From: Microtetraspora niveoalba
Lineage (GTDB): Bacteria; Actinomycetota; Actinomycetes; Streptosporangiales; Streptosporangiaceae
Direction of reading: 5' to 3'
Length of the DNA: 64,000 bases
Assembly (NCBI RefSeq): GCF_001570405.1
Contig: NZ_BBYM01000013.1
Coordinates: 1-64,000 of the forward strand
Shown here in pieces: positions 51,806 through 61,076 of this stretch. Position 1 is the stretch's first letter. Each line of letters opens with the position of its first letter. The position numbers and the translations under genes were made by a program. A model generated the notes under the pieces. It worked only from the letters and a program-made list of their open reading frames with translations, had not been told where the DNA came from and searched no databases.

Positions 51806-51988
51806 CAGCGGCGCATACCCGGGTGCCCGGGCGCCAATCGCCTGGTCACGACGCCGCCGGAAGTCACCCGGAGGTACGGCGGCCTCGGTGAGCTGCTGAT
51901 CGGCTCGGGCCCGCACGGCCACCAGCAGCGCGAGCCGATGACGAACCGGGCCGCGCCGACCAGAGCACGTGCGTTCGGACGAGCCGTC

Positions 51989-52816
51989 TCAACCGGCCGT
52001 GGGACGGTAGCCGCGGACGTAGTCGATCGTGAACTCCCTCGGATACGGCCGCTCGCGCGCCGGCTCCGGGCCCGTGCGGGGGAACTCGTAGATGCCGAGC
52101 ATGAGCTGCATCGGATAGCGGGGCGACTGGTGCACGGTCCTGACCCGCTCACCGTCGATGAGGAAGGTCACCCGGTCAGGCGTCCACTCGGCCGCGTACA
52201 CGTGGAAGTCGCGGGCGTCAATGGGCACGGATTCCATGGTGAAATCATCGGTGATGTCCGGATCGCCGAAGGGATGCAGGCCCATGCCGATCCGCGCGCC
52301 GTCCGGCCGGACATCCCGGCCGAAGATCTCGCAGACGCAGATCTCGGCCGAGCGTTCGGGCTCGTCCTCGTAGCCGATCATCCACAGCGCGACCATGGCG
52401 CGGGGGTCGTCGGTCGCCTTGGCCCGCATCTCGATCAGGCCGTACCGGGGGGTGTAGAGCCTGACGTCGGCCTGCGCCTCGCGGACGACCATGCCGGGCC
52501 GGCGCCCGTGCTGCCCGATGCCGCTGCCCACGGGTCCGGCGAAGACGCCGGTCTGCAGGGATGAGACGCGCAGTTCCCCCTCCACCTCGGGACACCACGG
52601 CGGCTGGTCCTCCTCGATCAGGAGCCGCAGCAGGCCGCCGCCGACCCGATGGCGGGCGAGGGATGCCGCGCCGGTGGTCCACTGGGGCAGATAGCGGGGC
52701 ACCCATCGGTTCTCGTCGAGGCGATCGCCGTCGAAGACGTCCTCGAACTCCAGCTCGTAGCCGTCCTTGGTGACCGGGTCGGGCGTGCCGTGCCCGCCGT
52801 CCATGTGACGCGTCAC
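51989..52816 (-). CDS. GH16-like protein with a cysteine-altered active-site motif
   Basis: A 275-aa beta-jelly-roll protein of the laminarinase/GH16 type: ELEFEDVFDGDRLDENRWVP, RYGLIEMRAKATDDPRAMVA, DFHVYAAEWTPDRVTFLIDG. The canonical catalytic ExDxxE reads E-I-C-V-C-E, so the central Asp is Cys, although both Glu residues remain. It may still hydrolyse beta-glucans or have become a binder. No signal peptide. The GTG at 52816 has GAGAGGAG upstream. Divergent from the CGNR gene. Confidence 0.82.
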   Translation of the reverse strand: MTRHMDGGHGTPDPVTKDGYELEFEDVFDGDRLDENRWVPRYLPQWTTGAASLARHRVGGGLLRLLIEEDQPPWCPEVEGELRVSSLQTGVFAGPVGSGIGQHGRRPGMVVREAQADVRLYTPRYGLIEMRAKATDDPRAMVALWMIGYEDEPERSAEICVCEIFGRDVRPDGARIGMGLHPFGDPDITDDFTMESVPIDARDFHVYAAEWTPDRVTFLIDGERVRTVHQSPRYPMQLMLGIYEFPRTGPEPARERPYPREFTIDYVRGYRPTAG

Positions 52817-52904
52817 GATCGTTTCTCCTCTCGACGGAACGGGCCGCCGCCGGGCCGGCATGGCCGCACGCGGACAGGGTTCAGCGGAAACCCGCACAAG
52901 GCGT

Positions 52905-52917
52905 CATTACCGTAATG
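52905..52917. promoter_or_regulatory. 13-bp palindrome between divergent GH16 and CGNR genes
   Basis: CATTAC (52905-52910) and GTAATG (52912-52917) are exact inverted arms around one base. It lies 88 bp from the GH16 start and 69 bp from the CGNR start. The CGNR protein may bind it. Confidence 0.55.
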
Positions 52918-52986
52918 GTTTTGCTCATGACATTCCAGTGCCGTCGGCACGGCGGCGCCCCGCCGGCGAGACCGTAGGCTGCCCCC

Positions 52987-53562
52987 ATGTCAACCGCGAC
53001 GACGAGCGGCAGCCCGCTGACGCCCTCCCCGGCCGCCGAGCTGGTGCTGGCCTTCGTCAACACCCGGGCGCTGCGGGGTGAGCGGGAGCGCCTGGCGGAC
53101 ACCGGGTCCTTCCGCGCCTGGCTGGTCGCCGCCGGGCTGGCGGACTCCGGCGTCCGCGTCACCGCGGCCGACCTCGCAGCGGCACACGAGCTGCGCGAGG
53201 CTCTGATCGGCGTCCTGCTCTCGCACGCCGGCGCCCCGGCCCGCGACGAGGACATCGACCGCCTGCGGCACTTCGGAGAGCTGCACCCGGTCCGTCCCGT
53301 CGTCGGCGTCGTCGACGCCGCATTGCACCCGGCCGCCGGAGGCACGGCGGGCGCCTTCGCCCGGGTGCTCGCGGCCGCCGCGGAGCTGGCCCTGCGCGGG
53401 ACCTGGAGCCGGGTGAAGGCGTGCCGCAACCCGCCCTGCGGGCTCGGCTACTACGACCGGTCGCGCAACCAGGCCGCGGTGTACTGCGACGCCCGCACGT
53501 GCGGCGCCCAGATGGCGACGCGGGCATACCGGGCCAGGGCCAAAGCGGACCTCAATCCGTAG
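52987..53562 (+). CDS. CGNR zinc-finger regulator (CGAQ variant)
   Basis: A 191-aa ABATE/CGNR protein. The helical N-domain (AAELVLAFVNTRALRGERER) is followed by the zinc finger CRNPPCGLGYYDRSRNQAAV and CDARTCGAQMATRAYRAR. The family-name motif CGNR reads CGAQ here, while all four cysteines are conserved. ATG start. Probable DNA-binding regulator, perhaps of the divergent GH16 gene. Confidence 0.85.
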   Translation: MSTATTSGSPLTPSPAAELVLAFVNTRALRGERERLADTGSFRAWLVAAGLADSGVRVTAADLAAAHELREALIGVLLSHAGAPARDEDIDRLRHFGELHPVRPVVGVVDAALHPAAGGTAGAFARVLAAAAELALRGTWSRVKACRNPPCGLGYYDRSRNQAAVYCDARTCGAQMATRAYRARAKADLNP

Positions 53563-53642
53563 GCTCAGGGCTCGGATCCGTGGCACCCCACCGTTCCACA
53601 CCCCATACGACCTGGGATTCCTCGATCGGAGACCGCCGCCAC

Positions 53643-53736
53643 GCTTAGGCTTGTCCGCGACATCCTCGCCACCGCGCCCGTCACCGTCCGGCGCGAAGCG
53701 CGAGAGCACGCCGAAGCCCTGGGAGTCAGCGCGTGA
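53643..53736 (+). pseudogene. C-terminal fragment of a regulator-like gene
   Basis: An open frame reads LRLVRDILATAPVTVRREAR, EHAEALGVSA and stops at TGA overlapping the flavoprotein GTG. The GTGA overlap implies it was the end of an upstream co-translated gene. No start codon or domain is visible upstream, so the rest has been lost. Confidence 0.35.
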
Positions 53737-54272
53737 CCGAACCCGGCAAGGCCCTCTACATCATCGCGTGCGCCGCGGGACCGGCCGGCGACGTCGGCCG
53801 CCTCGTGACCATGGCGCAGGAACAAGGGTGGACAACCCAGATCATCGCCACCCCGTCCGCGCTCGACTTCATCGACGTGCCCGAGCTGGAGAAGCTGACC
53901 GGCCGCCCCGTCCGCAGCCGGTACCGCAAGCCGAGCGAACCCAAGCCCCCGAGAGCAGACGCCATCATCGTCGCCCCGGCCACGTACAACACCATCAACA
54001 AGTTCGCCCACGGCATCTGCGACACCTACGCACTGGGCCTCCTCGCCGAAGCGCCCGGCCTGGGCATCCCCGTCGTCGTCCTGCCCTTCGTGAACAGCGC
54101 CCTTGCCTCACGCGAGCCATTCCGCCGCAGCGTCGAGACGCTTCGCGCCGAAGGTGTTCACGTCCTTCTCGGCCCCGGCCGGTTCGAGCCCCACGCTCCC
54201 AGCAGCGGAGCCGAGGTCGTCGAGACCTACCCCTGGCATCTCACCCTTCCGGAGCTCGGAGAATTCGATTGA
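53733..54272 (+). CDS. Flavoprotein (phosphopantothenoylcysteine decarboxylase-like)
   Basis: A 179-aa HFCD-type flavoprotein: ALYIIACAAGPAGDVGRLVT, WTTQIIATPSALDFIDVPEL, RADAIIVAPATYNTINKFAH, YALGLLAEAPGLGIPVVVLP. These match FMN-binding decarboxylases that act on peptide or pantothenate cysteines; the catalytic His and the exact substrate are not clear. In actinomycetes such genes often pair with an HTH regulator, fitting the fragment upstream. Cytosolic. Confidence 0.85.
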   Translation: MTEPGKALYIIACAAGPAGDVGRLVTMAQEQGWTTQIIATPSALDFIDVPELEKLTGRPVRSRYRKPSEPKPPRADAIIVAPATYNTINKFAHGICDTYALGLLAEAPGLGIPVVVLPFVNSALASREPFRRSVETLRAEGVHVLLGPGRFEPHAPSSGAEVVETYPWHLTLPELGEFD

Positions 54273-54459
54273 TCGAGCTATTCGACACCGAACGCCAGGA
54301 GGCGGCCCGGGGGCGGTCCCGGCCGTCGGCAGCTCGGGCCGCCTGCGGCGAAGCCATCAGCCGCACAGGCGACCTCGCCACACGGGCGGCACAACCGCCC
54401 GGCCACGACTCGCATCGCCGTTCTGGAGACCGGCCGGGGTGTTTCGCGTGAGGGTACAC

Positions 54460-55833
54460 CTATGGCTCTTCAGGCCACCGTCCTGCTCCCCGGACGTGCC
54501 CACTCCTCCCATGGAGGGGCTCGGGCTTCGCGAATCCGGGCCAGGCGCCGTCATCGGGCGAGCGGTCCGGCCAGACGTCCGGGTCGGGCGAGCCGCGCCG
54601 TCCGTGGCGTGCGAGAGGCGGTGGCTGCTCCTCGTGTGAGGTCTGCCGCGTGGCGGTGAGGGCGGCGAGAGCGGTGGTGATGGGCACGGCCGCGATGAGC
54701 CCGAGCGTGCCCACCACGCTGCGTACGATCTCCTGGGCGACGACCGGATTGCGCAGCACGTCTCCCAGCGGCTGCTCCCCCACGCTGAAGAGCAGGAGCA
54801 GCGGGAGCGCCGCGCCGGCGTAGGCGAGGACGATCGTGTTGATCACTGAGGCGATGTGCGCACGCCCCACACGTGCCGCCGCCCGGTAGAGCCGACCGAA
54901 GGAGTAGCCGGGGTTGGCGACAGCGAGTTCGCCCACCGTGACGGCCTGGGTGACCGTGACGTCGTCGAGGACGCCCAGGGCGCCGATGATGATGCTGGCG
55001 AGGAGCAGGCCTTGTGCGTTGATGCGGTAGCCGGTGTCCAGCATGAACGAGCTGTCGTCGGTGATCCCGGTGAGGTGGGCGACGTCGATGGCCACCGCCG
55101 AGAGAAGGCCGGTGATGGTGAGGCTGGCCAGCGTGCCCACTACGGCCATCGAGGTCGAGATCGTGAAGCCGTGGGTGAGGTAGAGGACCGCGAGCATGAT
55201 CGCCGCGGAGCCGACGATGGCGACCAGGGTCGGCGACTCCCCGGCCAGGATCGCCGGGATGACGAAGGCCAGCAGCAGGACGAAGGTGACCGCCAGACCG
55301 ACCAGCGCGGTCAGTCCGCGCCAGCGCCCGAAGGCGACCACGGCCAGGGCGAAGGCGGCGACGAACATCCACAGCGGTGCGGATCGGTCGTGGTCGGACA
55401 GCAGGTACTGCGGCGCATCGTGCGTGTTCTGTGGCATGTGGACCAGCACGACGTCGTCGCCCGTCGCGAACCGCTGCGAGCCGGGGCCGCTCGGCAGCTC
55501 GGTCATGATGGTCCGATTGGCTTCGGGACCGCTGGTGAGCCGGACCCGAACGTCGGCGCAGGAGTCGGGAGTCGCCGACACGGTCTCGGAGGTCGCCGGT
55601 TCCTCCGGCGAAGCGGGGCACGGCTTGGGATGGACCCCGATGATCGCCCCCGTTACCTGCTGCAATCCGGGCGATGACGGGCGTGCGGGCTGCTGGCCGC
55701 TCGGCCACAACCAGATCAGGGCGGCCAGGGTCATCAGGGTGATGGGCACGAGCACCGCCACCGTCGCCCACACTGCCCGGCGGGTGGCGGGCGACCGCGA
55801 ATCGGACGTGCCGTGGCTGTGGTTGGCGCCCAT
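54460..55833 (-). CDS. YibE/F-family multispanning membrane protein
   Basis: A 457-aa protein. An N-terminal membrane helix (VWATVAVLVPITLMTLAALI) is followed by an extracellular domain (SGPEANRTIMTELPSGPGSQ, GDDVVLVHMPQNTHDAPQYL) and six or more helices carrying VLYLTHGFTISTSMAVVGTL, ITDDSSFMLDTGYRINAQGL and GALGVLDDVTVTQAVTVGEL, conserved in YibE/F. The C-terminal 70 residues are hydrophilic and basic. Function of the family is unknown. The start ATG at 55833 has GAGGAG about 12 bp upstream. The 266 bp to the next gene hold its promoter only. Confidence 0.85.
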   Translation of the reverse strand: MGANHSHGTSDSRSPATRRAVWATVAVLVPITLMTLAALIWLWPSGQQPARPSSPGLQQVTGAIIGVHPKPCPASPEEPATSETVSATPDSCADVRVRLTSGPEANRTIMTELPSGPGSQRFATGDDVVLVHMPQNTHDAPQYLLSDHDRSAPLWMFVAAFALAVVAFGRWRGLTALVGLAVTFVLLLAFVIPAILAGESPTLVAIVGSAAIMLAVLYLTHGFTISTSMAVVGTLASLTITGLLSAVAIDVAHLTGITDDSSFMLDTGYRINAQGLLLASIIIGALGVLDDVTVTQAVTVGELAVANPGYSFGRLYRAAARVGRAHIASVINTIVLAYAGAALPLLLLFSVGEQPLGDVLRNPVVAQEIVRSVVGTLGLIAAVPITTALAALTATRQTSHEEQPPPLARHGRRGSPDPDVWPDRSPDDGAWPGFAKPEPLHGRSGHVRGAGRWPEEP

Positions 55834-56099
55834 GATGGACGTTCGTCTCCTCGGGTGCGGTTCCTCGATGCAGGAAGTTGTCACGATCCGTCCCACCGCG
55901 CTTCCCTCGCCGTGCCGCGTAGGCCGACGTGAGCGCCGCTGGAGGTCGGATATCGCGGAGCGGCAGTGGTCGTGCAGAGCCGCGACATGCCCGCGATCAT
56001 ATTGCGATCGTCGCGAGGCGTATGACCGGGCCGCTCGCCGAAGGATGCGATCGTCTCGGCGACGTACGCGTCCGTACTCGTGGGTGAGTGCGGGGCCGG

Positions 56100-57218
56100 T
56101 CAGTCGCCAGGGGTGCGCTGGATGGCGATCACGGCGGCGTCGTCGGCCAGTTGTCCGCCGACGTGGGCGAGCAGGTCCTCGCGCAGGTGGTGGACGAGCG
56201 CCAGGGGGGTCTCGTCCTCGCCCCAGAAGGCGGCACGCTCGGCGAGCGGGTAGAAGACGCCCTCGGGACTCCGCGCTTCCACGACACCGTCGGTGTACAG
56301 CAGGAGCAGGTCGCCGGGTTCGAGCGTGAACGTGTCCGCGCGGTAGTCCGATTCGGACAGTTCGCCCAGGCCCAGCGGCGGCGCGGGACGCGTGGGGTGA
56401 AGCGTGATGACCTGTCGGCCGCGCAGCAGCAGCGGAGGCGGGTGTCCGCAGGTCACCATGCGCAGCAGCGACGACGCGTCCGGGATGTCGAGGACCACGG
56501 CGGTGATGAAGCACTCCCCTGCCTTCTCCGGTTCCGAGGATTCGGCCAGGTTCCAGCAGACGCTGTGTTCCAGATAGGTGACGAGATCGGGCAGGGTGGC
56601 CTGGCGGTGGGCGGCCTCACGGAAGGCGAAGAGCAGTAGGGCGGCGTCGCTGATGGCGGTCAGGCCCTTGCCCATCACGTCGCCGACGATCAGCCTGGTG
56701 GCGTCGGCCGTTCGCGCTGCCGCGTACAGATCGCCGCCGATCTGCGCCTGTTCCTGCGCCGCCAGATACACCGACGCCACCCGCAGCGGCCCGAGACGCT
56801 GCGGTAACGGCCGGAGCACCACCCGCTGCGCGGCCTCCGACACCGTACGCACCTGCGCCAGTTCACGAGCGCGCCGGTCCCGGAGATACCGGAACGCCGT
56901 CACGACCACCGAGACCACCACCAACGAGATGATCTGCGACTGGAAGTACATCGTGCCGAACAGGTTCTGGTCCAGGATCACCCCGACGGCCACCAGGCCC
57001 GCGACGGCGATCGCGGCGACCGTCGCGGTGGCGAAGGCGCCGGCGAACGACGCGGTGATCGCGGGTGCCACGACCAGCAGCGGTCCCAGCGGGATCCCGA
57101 TGGGGGTCACCAGGTCGACCGCCACGATGACCGCGATCAGGCCGAGCGGGAACGCCAGCAGGGCGTCACTGGCCTGCAACGAGCGATGCCGGCGCGACAA
57201 CAGCCGCCGCGAGCGCAT
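56100..57218 (-). CDS. Second membrane-anchored PP2C/SpoIIE-type phosphatase
   Basis: A 372-aa protein with N-terminal membrane segments (ALLAFPLGLIAVIVAVDLVT, LLVVAPAITASFAGAFATAT) and a PP2C domain: QIGGDLYAAARTADATRLIV, GDVMGKGLTAISDAALLLFA, LLYTDGVVEARSPEGVFYPL, LADDAAVIAIQRTPGD. It resembles the 8635-9648 protein in layout and spacing. It follows the epoxide hydrolase gene by 68 bp on the same strand, but a functional link is not evident. Probably acts in sigma-factor partner switching. Confidence 0.9.
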   Translation of the reverse strand: MRSRRLLSRRHRSLQASDALLAFPLGLIAVIVAVDLVTPIGIPLGPLLVVAPAITASFAGAFATATVAAIAVAGLVAVGVILDQNLFGTMYFQSQIISLVVVSVVVTAFRYLRDRRARELAQVRTVSEAAQRVVLRPLPQRLGPLRVASVYLAAQEQAQIGGDLYAAARTADATRLIVGDVMGKGLTAISDAALLLFAFREAAHRQATLPDLVTYLEHSVCWNLAESSEPEKAGECFITAVVLDIPDASSLLRMVTCGHPPPLLLRGRQVITLHPTRPAPPLGLGELSESDYRADTFTLEPGDLLLLYTDGVVEARSPEGVFYPLAERAAFWGEDETPLALVHHLREDLLAHVGGQLADDAAVIAIQRTPGD

Positions 57219-57286
57219 ACTTCCTGCTTACCACCGGCCCCGCGGCGTGGTCCCGGCAGGTGGCCGGCTCAAGGCGTACTCTCCGT

Positions 57287-58429
57287 TCAGCGGCGCGTGC
57301 GCGCCGCCGGCGGCGTCTCCTGGTGGGGGGCGACCCGGTGGTCGTACTCGATGTGGGCGAGGAAGAAGTCCCGGACGTCCTCGGCGAGCAGCTCCGGCAC
57401 CTCCATCGCGGCGAAGTGGCCGCCGCGCTCGAACTCCGACCAGTGCCTGATGTCGTACAGCCGCTCGGCCAGCGGTCGCACCGACTGCGTGATGTCGTGC
57501 GCGAACACCGCCACGCCGACCGGTACCGGGCACGGCGCGGGCCGCCCCCGCGGAGCATCGTGGTGCAGCCGTGCCGAGGACGCCGCGGTGGCGGTCAGCC
57601 AGTACAGCGAGATGTCGGTGAGCATCCGGTCGTCGCTGATCTGCGAGCGCGGGTCGGTCCACTGCGCGAAACGCTCGGCGATCCAGACCAGTTGGCCGAC
57701 GGGAGAGTCCGTCAGCGCGTAGCCGATGGTCTGCGGGGTCGTGGCCTGCAGAGCCTGGTACGGCGGACGATTCGCCATCAGCTCCCTGACCTTGTCCAGC
57801 CGGGCCTCGTCGGTTTCGGACAGCTCGATGCCGGCGTCCGGGTCCGGCCGGGTCGGCAGGTAGTTGACGTGCACGCCGGCGACCTCCTCGGGCGCCACCG
57901 CGCCGAGCGCCATCGAGATGCCCGCGCCGAAGTCGCCGCCCTGCGCGCCATAGCGCTCGTACCCGAGCCGGCGCATCAGCTCGGCCCAGGCCCGCGCGAT
58001 CCGCACCGCGTCCCAGCCGCGCTCGTGGGTCGGCCCGGAGAAGCCGTAACCCGGGATGGACGGAATCACCAGGTGGAAGTCGCGCGACAGCGGCTCGATC
58101 ACGTCGAGGAACTCCAGGAACGAACCGGGCCAGCCGTGGGTGAGGATCAGCGCGAGCGCGTCCGGTTTCGAAGACCGGACGTGGACGAAGTGGATGTTCT
58201 GGCCGTCGATCTCGGTGGTGAAGTGCGGAAGCTCGTTGAGCTCGGCCTCGTGCTCGCGCCAGTCGTAGCCGGTGCGCCAGTATTCGGCCAGTTCCTTGAG
58301 CCGCGCCAGCGGGAAGCCGTAGTCCCACCCGGCGTCGGCGACCTCGTTGGGCCAACGGGTGCGGGAGAGCCGGTCGGTCAGGTCGTCGAGGTCGGCCTGG
58401 GGGATGTCGATGCGGAACGGCTTGATCAT
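57287..58429 (-). CDS. Epoxide hydrolase
   Basis: A 380-aa alpha/beta hydrolase of the EPHX1/EchA type. N-terminal EHN domain ([20 protein letters not shown]), oxyanion motif HGWPG (98-102), nucleophile Asp166 in GGDFGAG, and C-terminal His in [20 protein letters not shown]. It opens epoxides to diols. ATG at 58429. A cluster of GTTGG/CCAAC repeats in the upstream 120 bp is a likely regulatory region. Confidence 0.9.
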   Translation of the reverse strand: MIKPFRIDIPQADLDDLTDRLSRTRWPNEVADAGWDYGFPLARLKELAEYWRTGYDWREHEAELNELPHFTTEIDGQNIHFVHVRSSKPDALALILTHGWPGSFLEFLDVIEPLSRDFHLVIPSIPGYGFSGPTHERGWDAVRIARAWAELMRRLGYERYGAQGGDFGAGISMALGAVAPEEVAGVHVNYLPTRPDPDAGIELSETDEARLDKVRELMANRPPYQALQATTPQTIGYALTDSPVGQLVWIAERFAQWTDPRSQISDDRMLTDISLYWLTATAASSARLHHDAPRGRPAPCPVPVGVAVFAHDITQSVRPLAERLYDIRHWSEFERGGHFAAMEVPELLAEDVRDFFLAHIEYDHRVAPHQETPPAARTRR

Positions 58430-58473
58430 GGTCGACTCCAGGGGGTTCGTTCGGCGCTCAAATGTTCTGACGG

Positions 58474-58556
58474 CCAACGGTTGACGATCCGGCTTTCGTT
58501 GGGATGTCCAACGTTGGCATCGCCCACTATACATAGATTCATTGGTTGAGCCAACG
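58474..58556. promoter_or_regulatory. CCAACG/CGTTGG repeat cluster upstream of the epoxide hydrolase
   Basis: CCAACG at 58474-58479, 58508-58513 and 58551-58556, with CGTTGG at 58497-58502 and 58512-58517. CGTTGG-5 bp-CCAACG forms one dyad and CCAACGTTGG another. TATACA lies at 58529-58534. The clustering near a promoter-like AT-rich stretch suggests a multi-site operator. No gene is convincing in the rest of 58430-58804. Confidence 0.6.
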
Positions 58557-58804
58557 ATTTATGGCGGCTGCCATGGAAGGGACAGCCGCACGCCTGACCG
58601 TGAAGCCGAGCCGCCGCTCCCCCGGCCGGCAGTGCGCGCCCACCGGCTGGTGTCGGACGGCTCCGGCGAGGTGGGTGCCGCGCGGATCCCGCCACCGCAT
58701 CCCGACCGCGCCGGAAACCCACTCCCGCGGACGTTCATCGCTCAACCGCAGAAACACGATCACACGTGGACGTGACCCGTCACGGAGTCGGCAAGGCGAC
58801 CGAT

Positions 58805-59566
58805 CTATTTCACGGCCAGCGCGGAAGGAGCGAATCCGAACGCGCGCGAGAAGGCCGCGGTGAACGACGCCGGCGAGGAGTAGCCCAGGCGGCTCGCGAC
58901 CTGAGTGATCGTGGACGTGCGCAGCAGTGGCACCGAGGCGACGAGCCGAGCGCGCGTGCGCCAGGCGGCCGGACTGATGCCCGTCTCACGACGGAAGCGG
59001 CGGGTGAAGGCGCGCTCGCTCATGACCAGGCGGCGCGCCCAGTCCTCATTGGTGACCTGGACGTCAGGGTCGGCGAGGTACTCGCGGCAGAGATCCGCAA
59101 GGTCCGGCGACGAGGGCAGCCCGACGTGGAGCGGCACCGGGCTCAGGCGGGTGATCTCGTGCAGCAACAGTGCCGCGATCGCCCCCTCGCGGCCGGCGAG
59201 GTCGTACTCGGCCTCGAATTCGACGGCGGCGAGCAACAGCTCACGGAGAAGAGGGGTGACGTCGACGACGGTGCACGCGTGGGGCCACCAGGGCACCGCG
59301 TCCGGCTCGATGTAGAGGCTGCGGGTGCTGACGTCCAGCATCCTGACGCGGTGGCGGGTGTCCGCCGGGATGAGGACGGCGCGGTCGGTCGGCACCGTCC
59401 ACGTCCCGTCGTCGGTCTCGACGATCATCACGCCCGTGGCGCCGTACAGGAACTGCGCGCGCCGATGCCGGTGCCAGTCGAGAACCTGTCCGGGGGCGTA
59501 GTCCGTCCCGATGGGCAGCACGGCTCTCGCGACCCGATCGACGTCGGCGAGCTGAACGTTCCGCAC
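58805..59566 (-). CDS. AraC-family regulator with cupin sensor
   Basis: A 253-aa protein. Cupin-like N-domain (DYAPGQVLDWHRHRRAQFLY, VLIPADTRHRVRMLDVSTRS) followed by the AraC double HTH (LVMSERAFTRRFRRETGISP, ITQVASRLGYSSPASFTAAF). Divergent from the TSUP transporter, the likely target. Confidence 0.9.
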   Translation of the reverse strand: MRNVQLADVDRVARAVLPIGTDYAPGQVLDWHRHRRAQFLYGATGVMIVETDDGTWTVPTDRAVLIPADTRHRVRMLDVSTRSLYIEPDAVPWWPHACTVVDVTPLLRELLLAAVEFEAEYDLAGREGAIAALLLHEITRLSPVPLHVGLPSSPDLADLCREYLADPDVQVTNEDWARRLVMSERAFTRRFRRETGISPAAWRTRARLVASVPLLRTSTITQVASRLGYSSPASFTAAFSRAFGFAPSALAVK

Positions 59567-59634
59567 CCGCCCAGCGTAGTGGCCGATTCTCGAAATATTT
59601 GGGCCGTACTTCGATTGTCCGCCAGGAGCAGGCC

Positions 59635-60477
59635 TTGCTTGACTCGTGGTTCGTGAGTGTCCTCGTGCTGGCCGGGATCGGCCTCCTCACCGGCCTGACC
59701 ACCGTGCTGTTCGGGTTCGGCGGCGGGTTCGTCACCGTGCCGGTCATCGTGTGGGCCGACGCGCGTCTCGGCGCCGACGCGGCCCATGTCGCGGTCGCGA
59801 CATCCGCCGTGGTCATGATCTTCAACGCGTGCGTCGCGACCGTCGCGGCCGACCGCGCCGTCCTGAGCCTGCTGCGCCGGAGCACGCCCCTGCTGGCCCT
59901 CCTCGCCGTCGGTGGCGCGCTCGGCGCCCTCGCGACCCGGTGGACCCCGGCGTCCGTGACGCAGTGGGCCTTCATCGCCTACCTCGTCGCCACGATCGTC
60001 GACGTACTCGTGCGGCCCGGATTCCTCCACCGCCGAGCGGAATGCGCGGTCACGGGCTCCGGCCGCGGAGGGGAGACCGGTCGTATCCGTGCCGCGCTCG
60101 GCATCCCCATCGGCGCGACGGCGTCGTTCCTCGGTGTCGGCGGCAGTGTCATGACCGTTCCCCTGCTTCGCAGGCTGGGCCATGACATGCGCACGGCCAC
60201 CACGCTGGCCAACCCGCTGACGCTCGCCGTCGCCACGCCGGCGCTCGTCCTCTTCGGCGCGGAGAACGCGGGGATCCCCGCGTCCGCGGGCGTTTTCCTC
60301 TATGGTCCGGTCGACCTCGGCGCCGCCGCGGCGCTCCTCGCCGGCGCCCTGCCGGTGATCGTCGTCATGCGCCGCCGTCCGCCGCGCATCCCCGACAGGC
60401 TCCACGCATGGAGCTACCTGGCGCTTCTCGTCCTCGTCACCGCCACGATGGCCGCCCTCTCCCTCGACGACGCCTGA
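59635..60477 (+). CDS. TSUP/TauE-SafE-family membrane transporter
   Basis: A 280-aa permease with about eight helices (VLVLAGIGLLTGLTTVLFGF, GGALGALATRWTPASVTQWA) and the paired signature GFGGGFVTVPVIV and GVGGSVMTVPLLRRLG. It exports or imports sulfite- or sulfonate-like anions in known members; substrate unknown here. I choose the TTG at 59635 with AGGAGCAGG upstream over a more distant TTG at 59599. Divergent from the AraC gene. Confidence 0.85.
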   Translation: MLDSWFVSVLVLAGIGLLTGLTTVLFGFGGGFVTVPVIVWADARLGADAAHVAVATSAVVMIFNACVATVAADRAVLSLLRRSTPLLALLAVGGALGALATRWTPASVTQWAFIAYLVATIVDVLVRPGFLHRRAECAVTGSGRGGETGRIRAALGIPIGATASFLGVGGSVMTVPLLRRLGHDMRTATTLANPLTLAVATPALVLFGAENAGIPASAGVFLYGPVDLGAAAALLAGALPVIVVMRRRPPRIPDRLHAWSYLALLVLVTATMAALSLDDA

Positions 60478-60629
60478 CGGAGGCACCGTCCCCGGTCACC
60501 GTCGGCCGAACCTCCGGAGGGCGCTGCCCGAACGGCGGATGCGATACGGCAGCCGCGGACCTGACATCTCCGGTGGCTGTGTCGTCGTACCAGTAGAAGC
60601 CGAGATTTCACACCGATCGGAAGGGATGG

Positions 60630-61076
60630 GTGGCGATGTCCACGCAGCGCGAGGAAGACGAAGCCAAGATCGGGCAGCAGGTCGACAAGATCGTCGAAGG
60701 AATCCGGGCCAAGGATCTCGAAGTCCTGAAGCAGCTCTACACGGCGGACGTCGTGTCCTTCGACGTCGAGCCGCCGCTGCAGCATGTAGGGGTTGCGGCG
60801 AAGTTGAAGAACTGGGCGAAGGTGTTCATGTTCTTCCAGGATGTGACTTATGAGGTACGCGATCTGGCTCTCACCGTGGGCGATGATGTGGCGTTCGGGC
60901 ACGGTTTCGGGCGGCTCAGCGGCACGCTGAAGAACGGGACGGCGACGAGCGGGATGTGGGTCCGGGCCACTTTCTGCTTCCGGAAGATCGACGGCGAGTG
61001 GTTGATCGCGCACGACCAGGTGTCTGTGCCGTTCGACATCGCGAGCGGCAAGGGAGTGGCCGACCTCGAACCCTGA
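60630..61076 (+). CDS. SnoaL/NTF2-like protein
   Basis: A 148-aa cone-fold protein: IVEGIRAKDLEVLKQLYTAD, VAAKLKNWAKVFMFFQDVTY, FGRLSGTLKNGTATSGMWVR, FRKIDGEWLIAHDQVSVPFD. Similar to SgcJ/EcaC-type NTF2 proteins. GTG at 60630 after AAGGGA; ATG at 60636 is an alternative. No operon partners in view. Function unknown. Confidence 0.82.
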   Translation: MAMSTQREEDEAKIGQQVDKIVEGIRAKDLEVLKQLYTADVVSFDVEPPLQHVGVAAKLKNWAKVFMFFQDVTYEVRDLALTVGDDVAFGHGFGRLSGTLKNGTATSGMWVRATFCFRKIDGEWLIAHDQVSVPFDIASGKGVADLEP

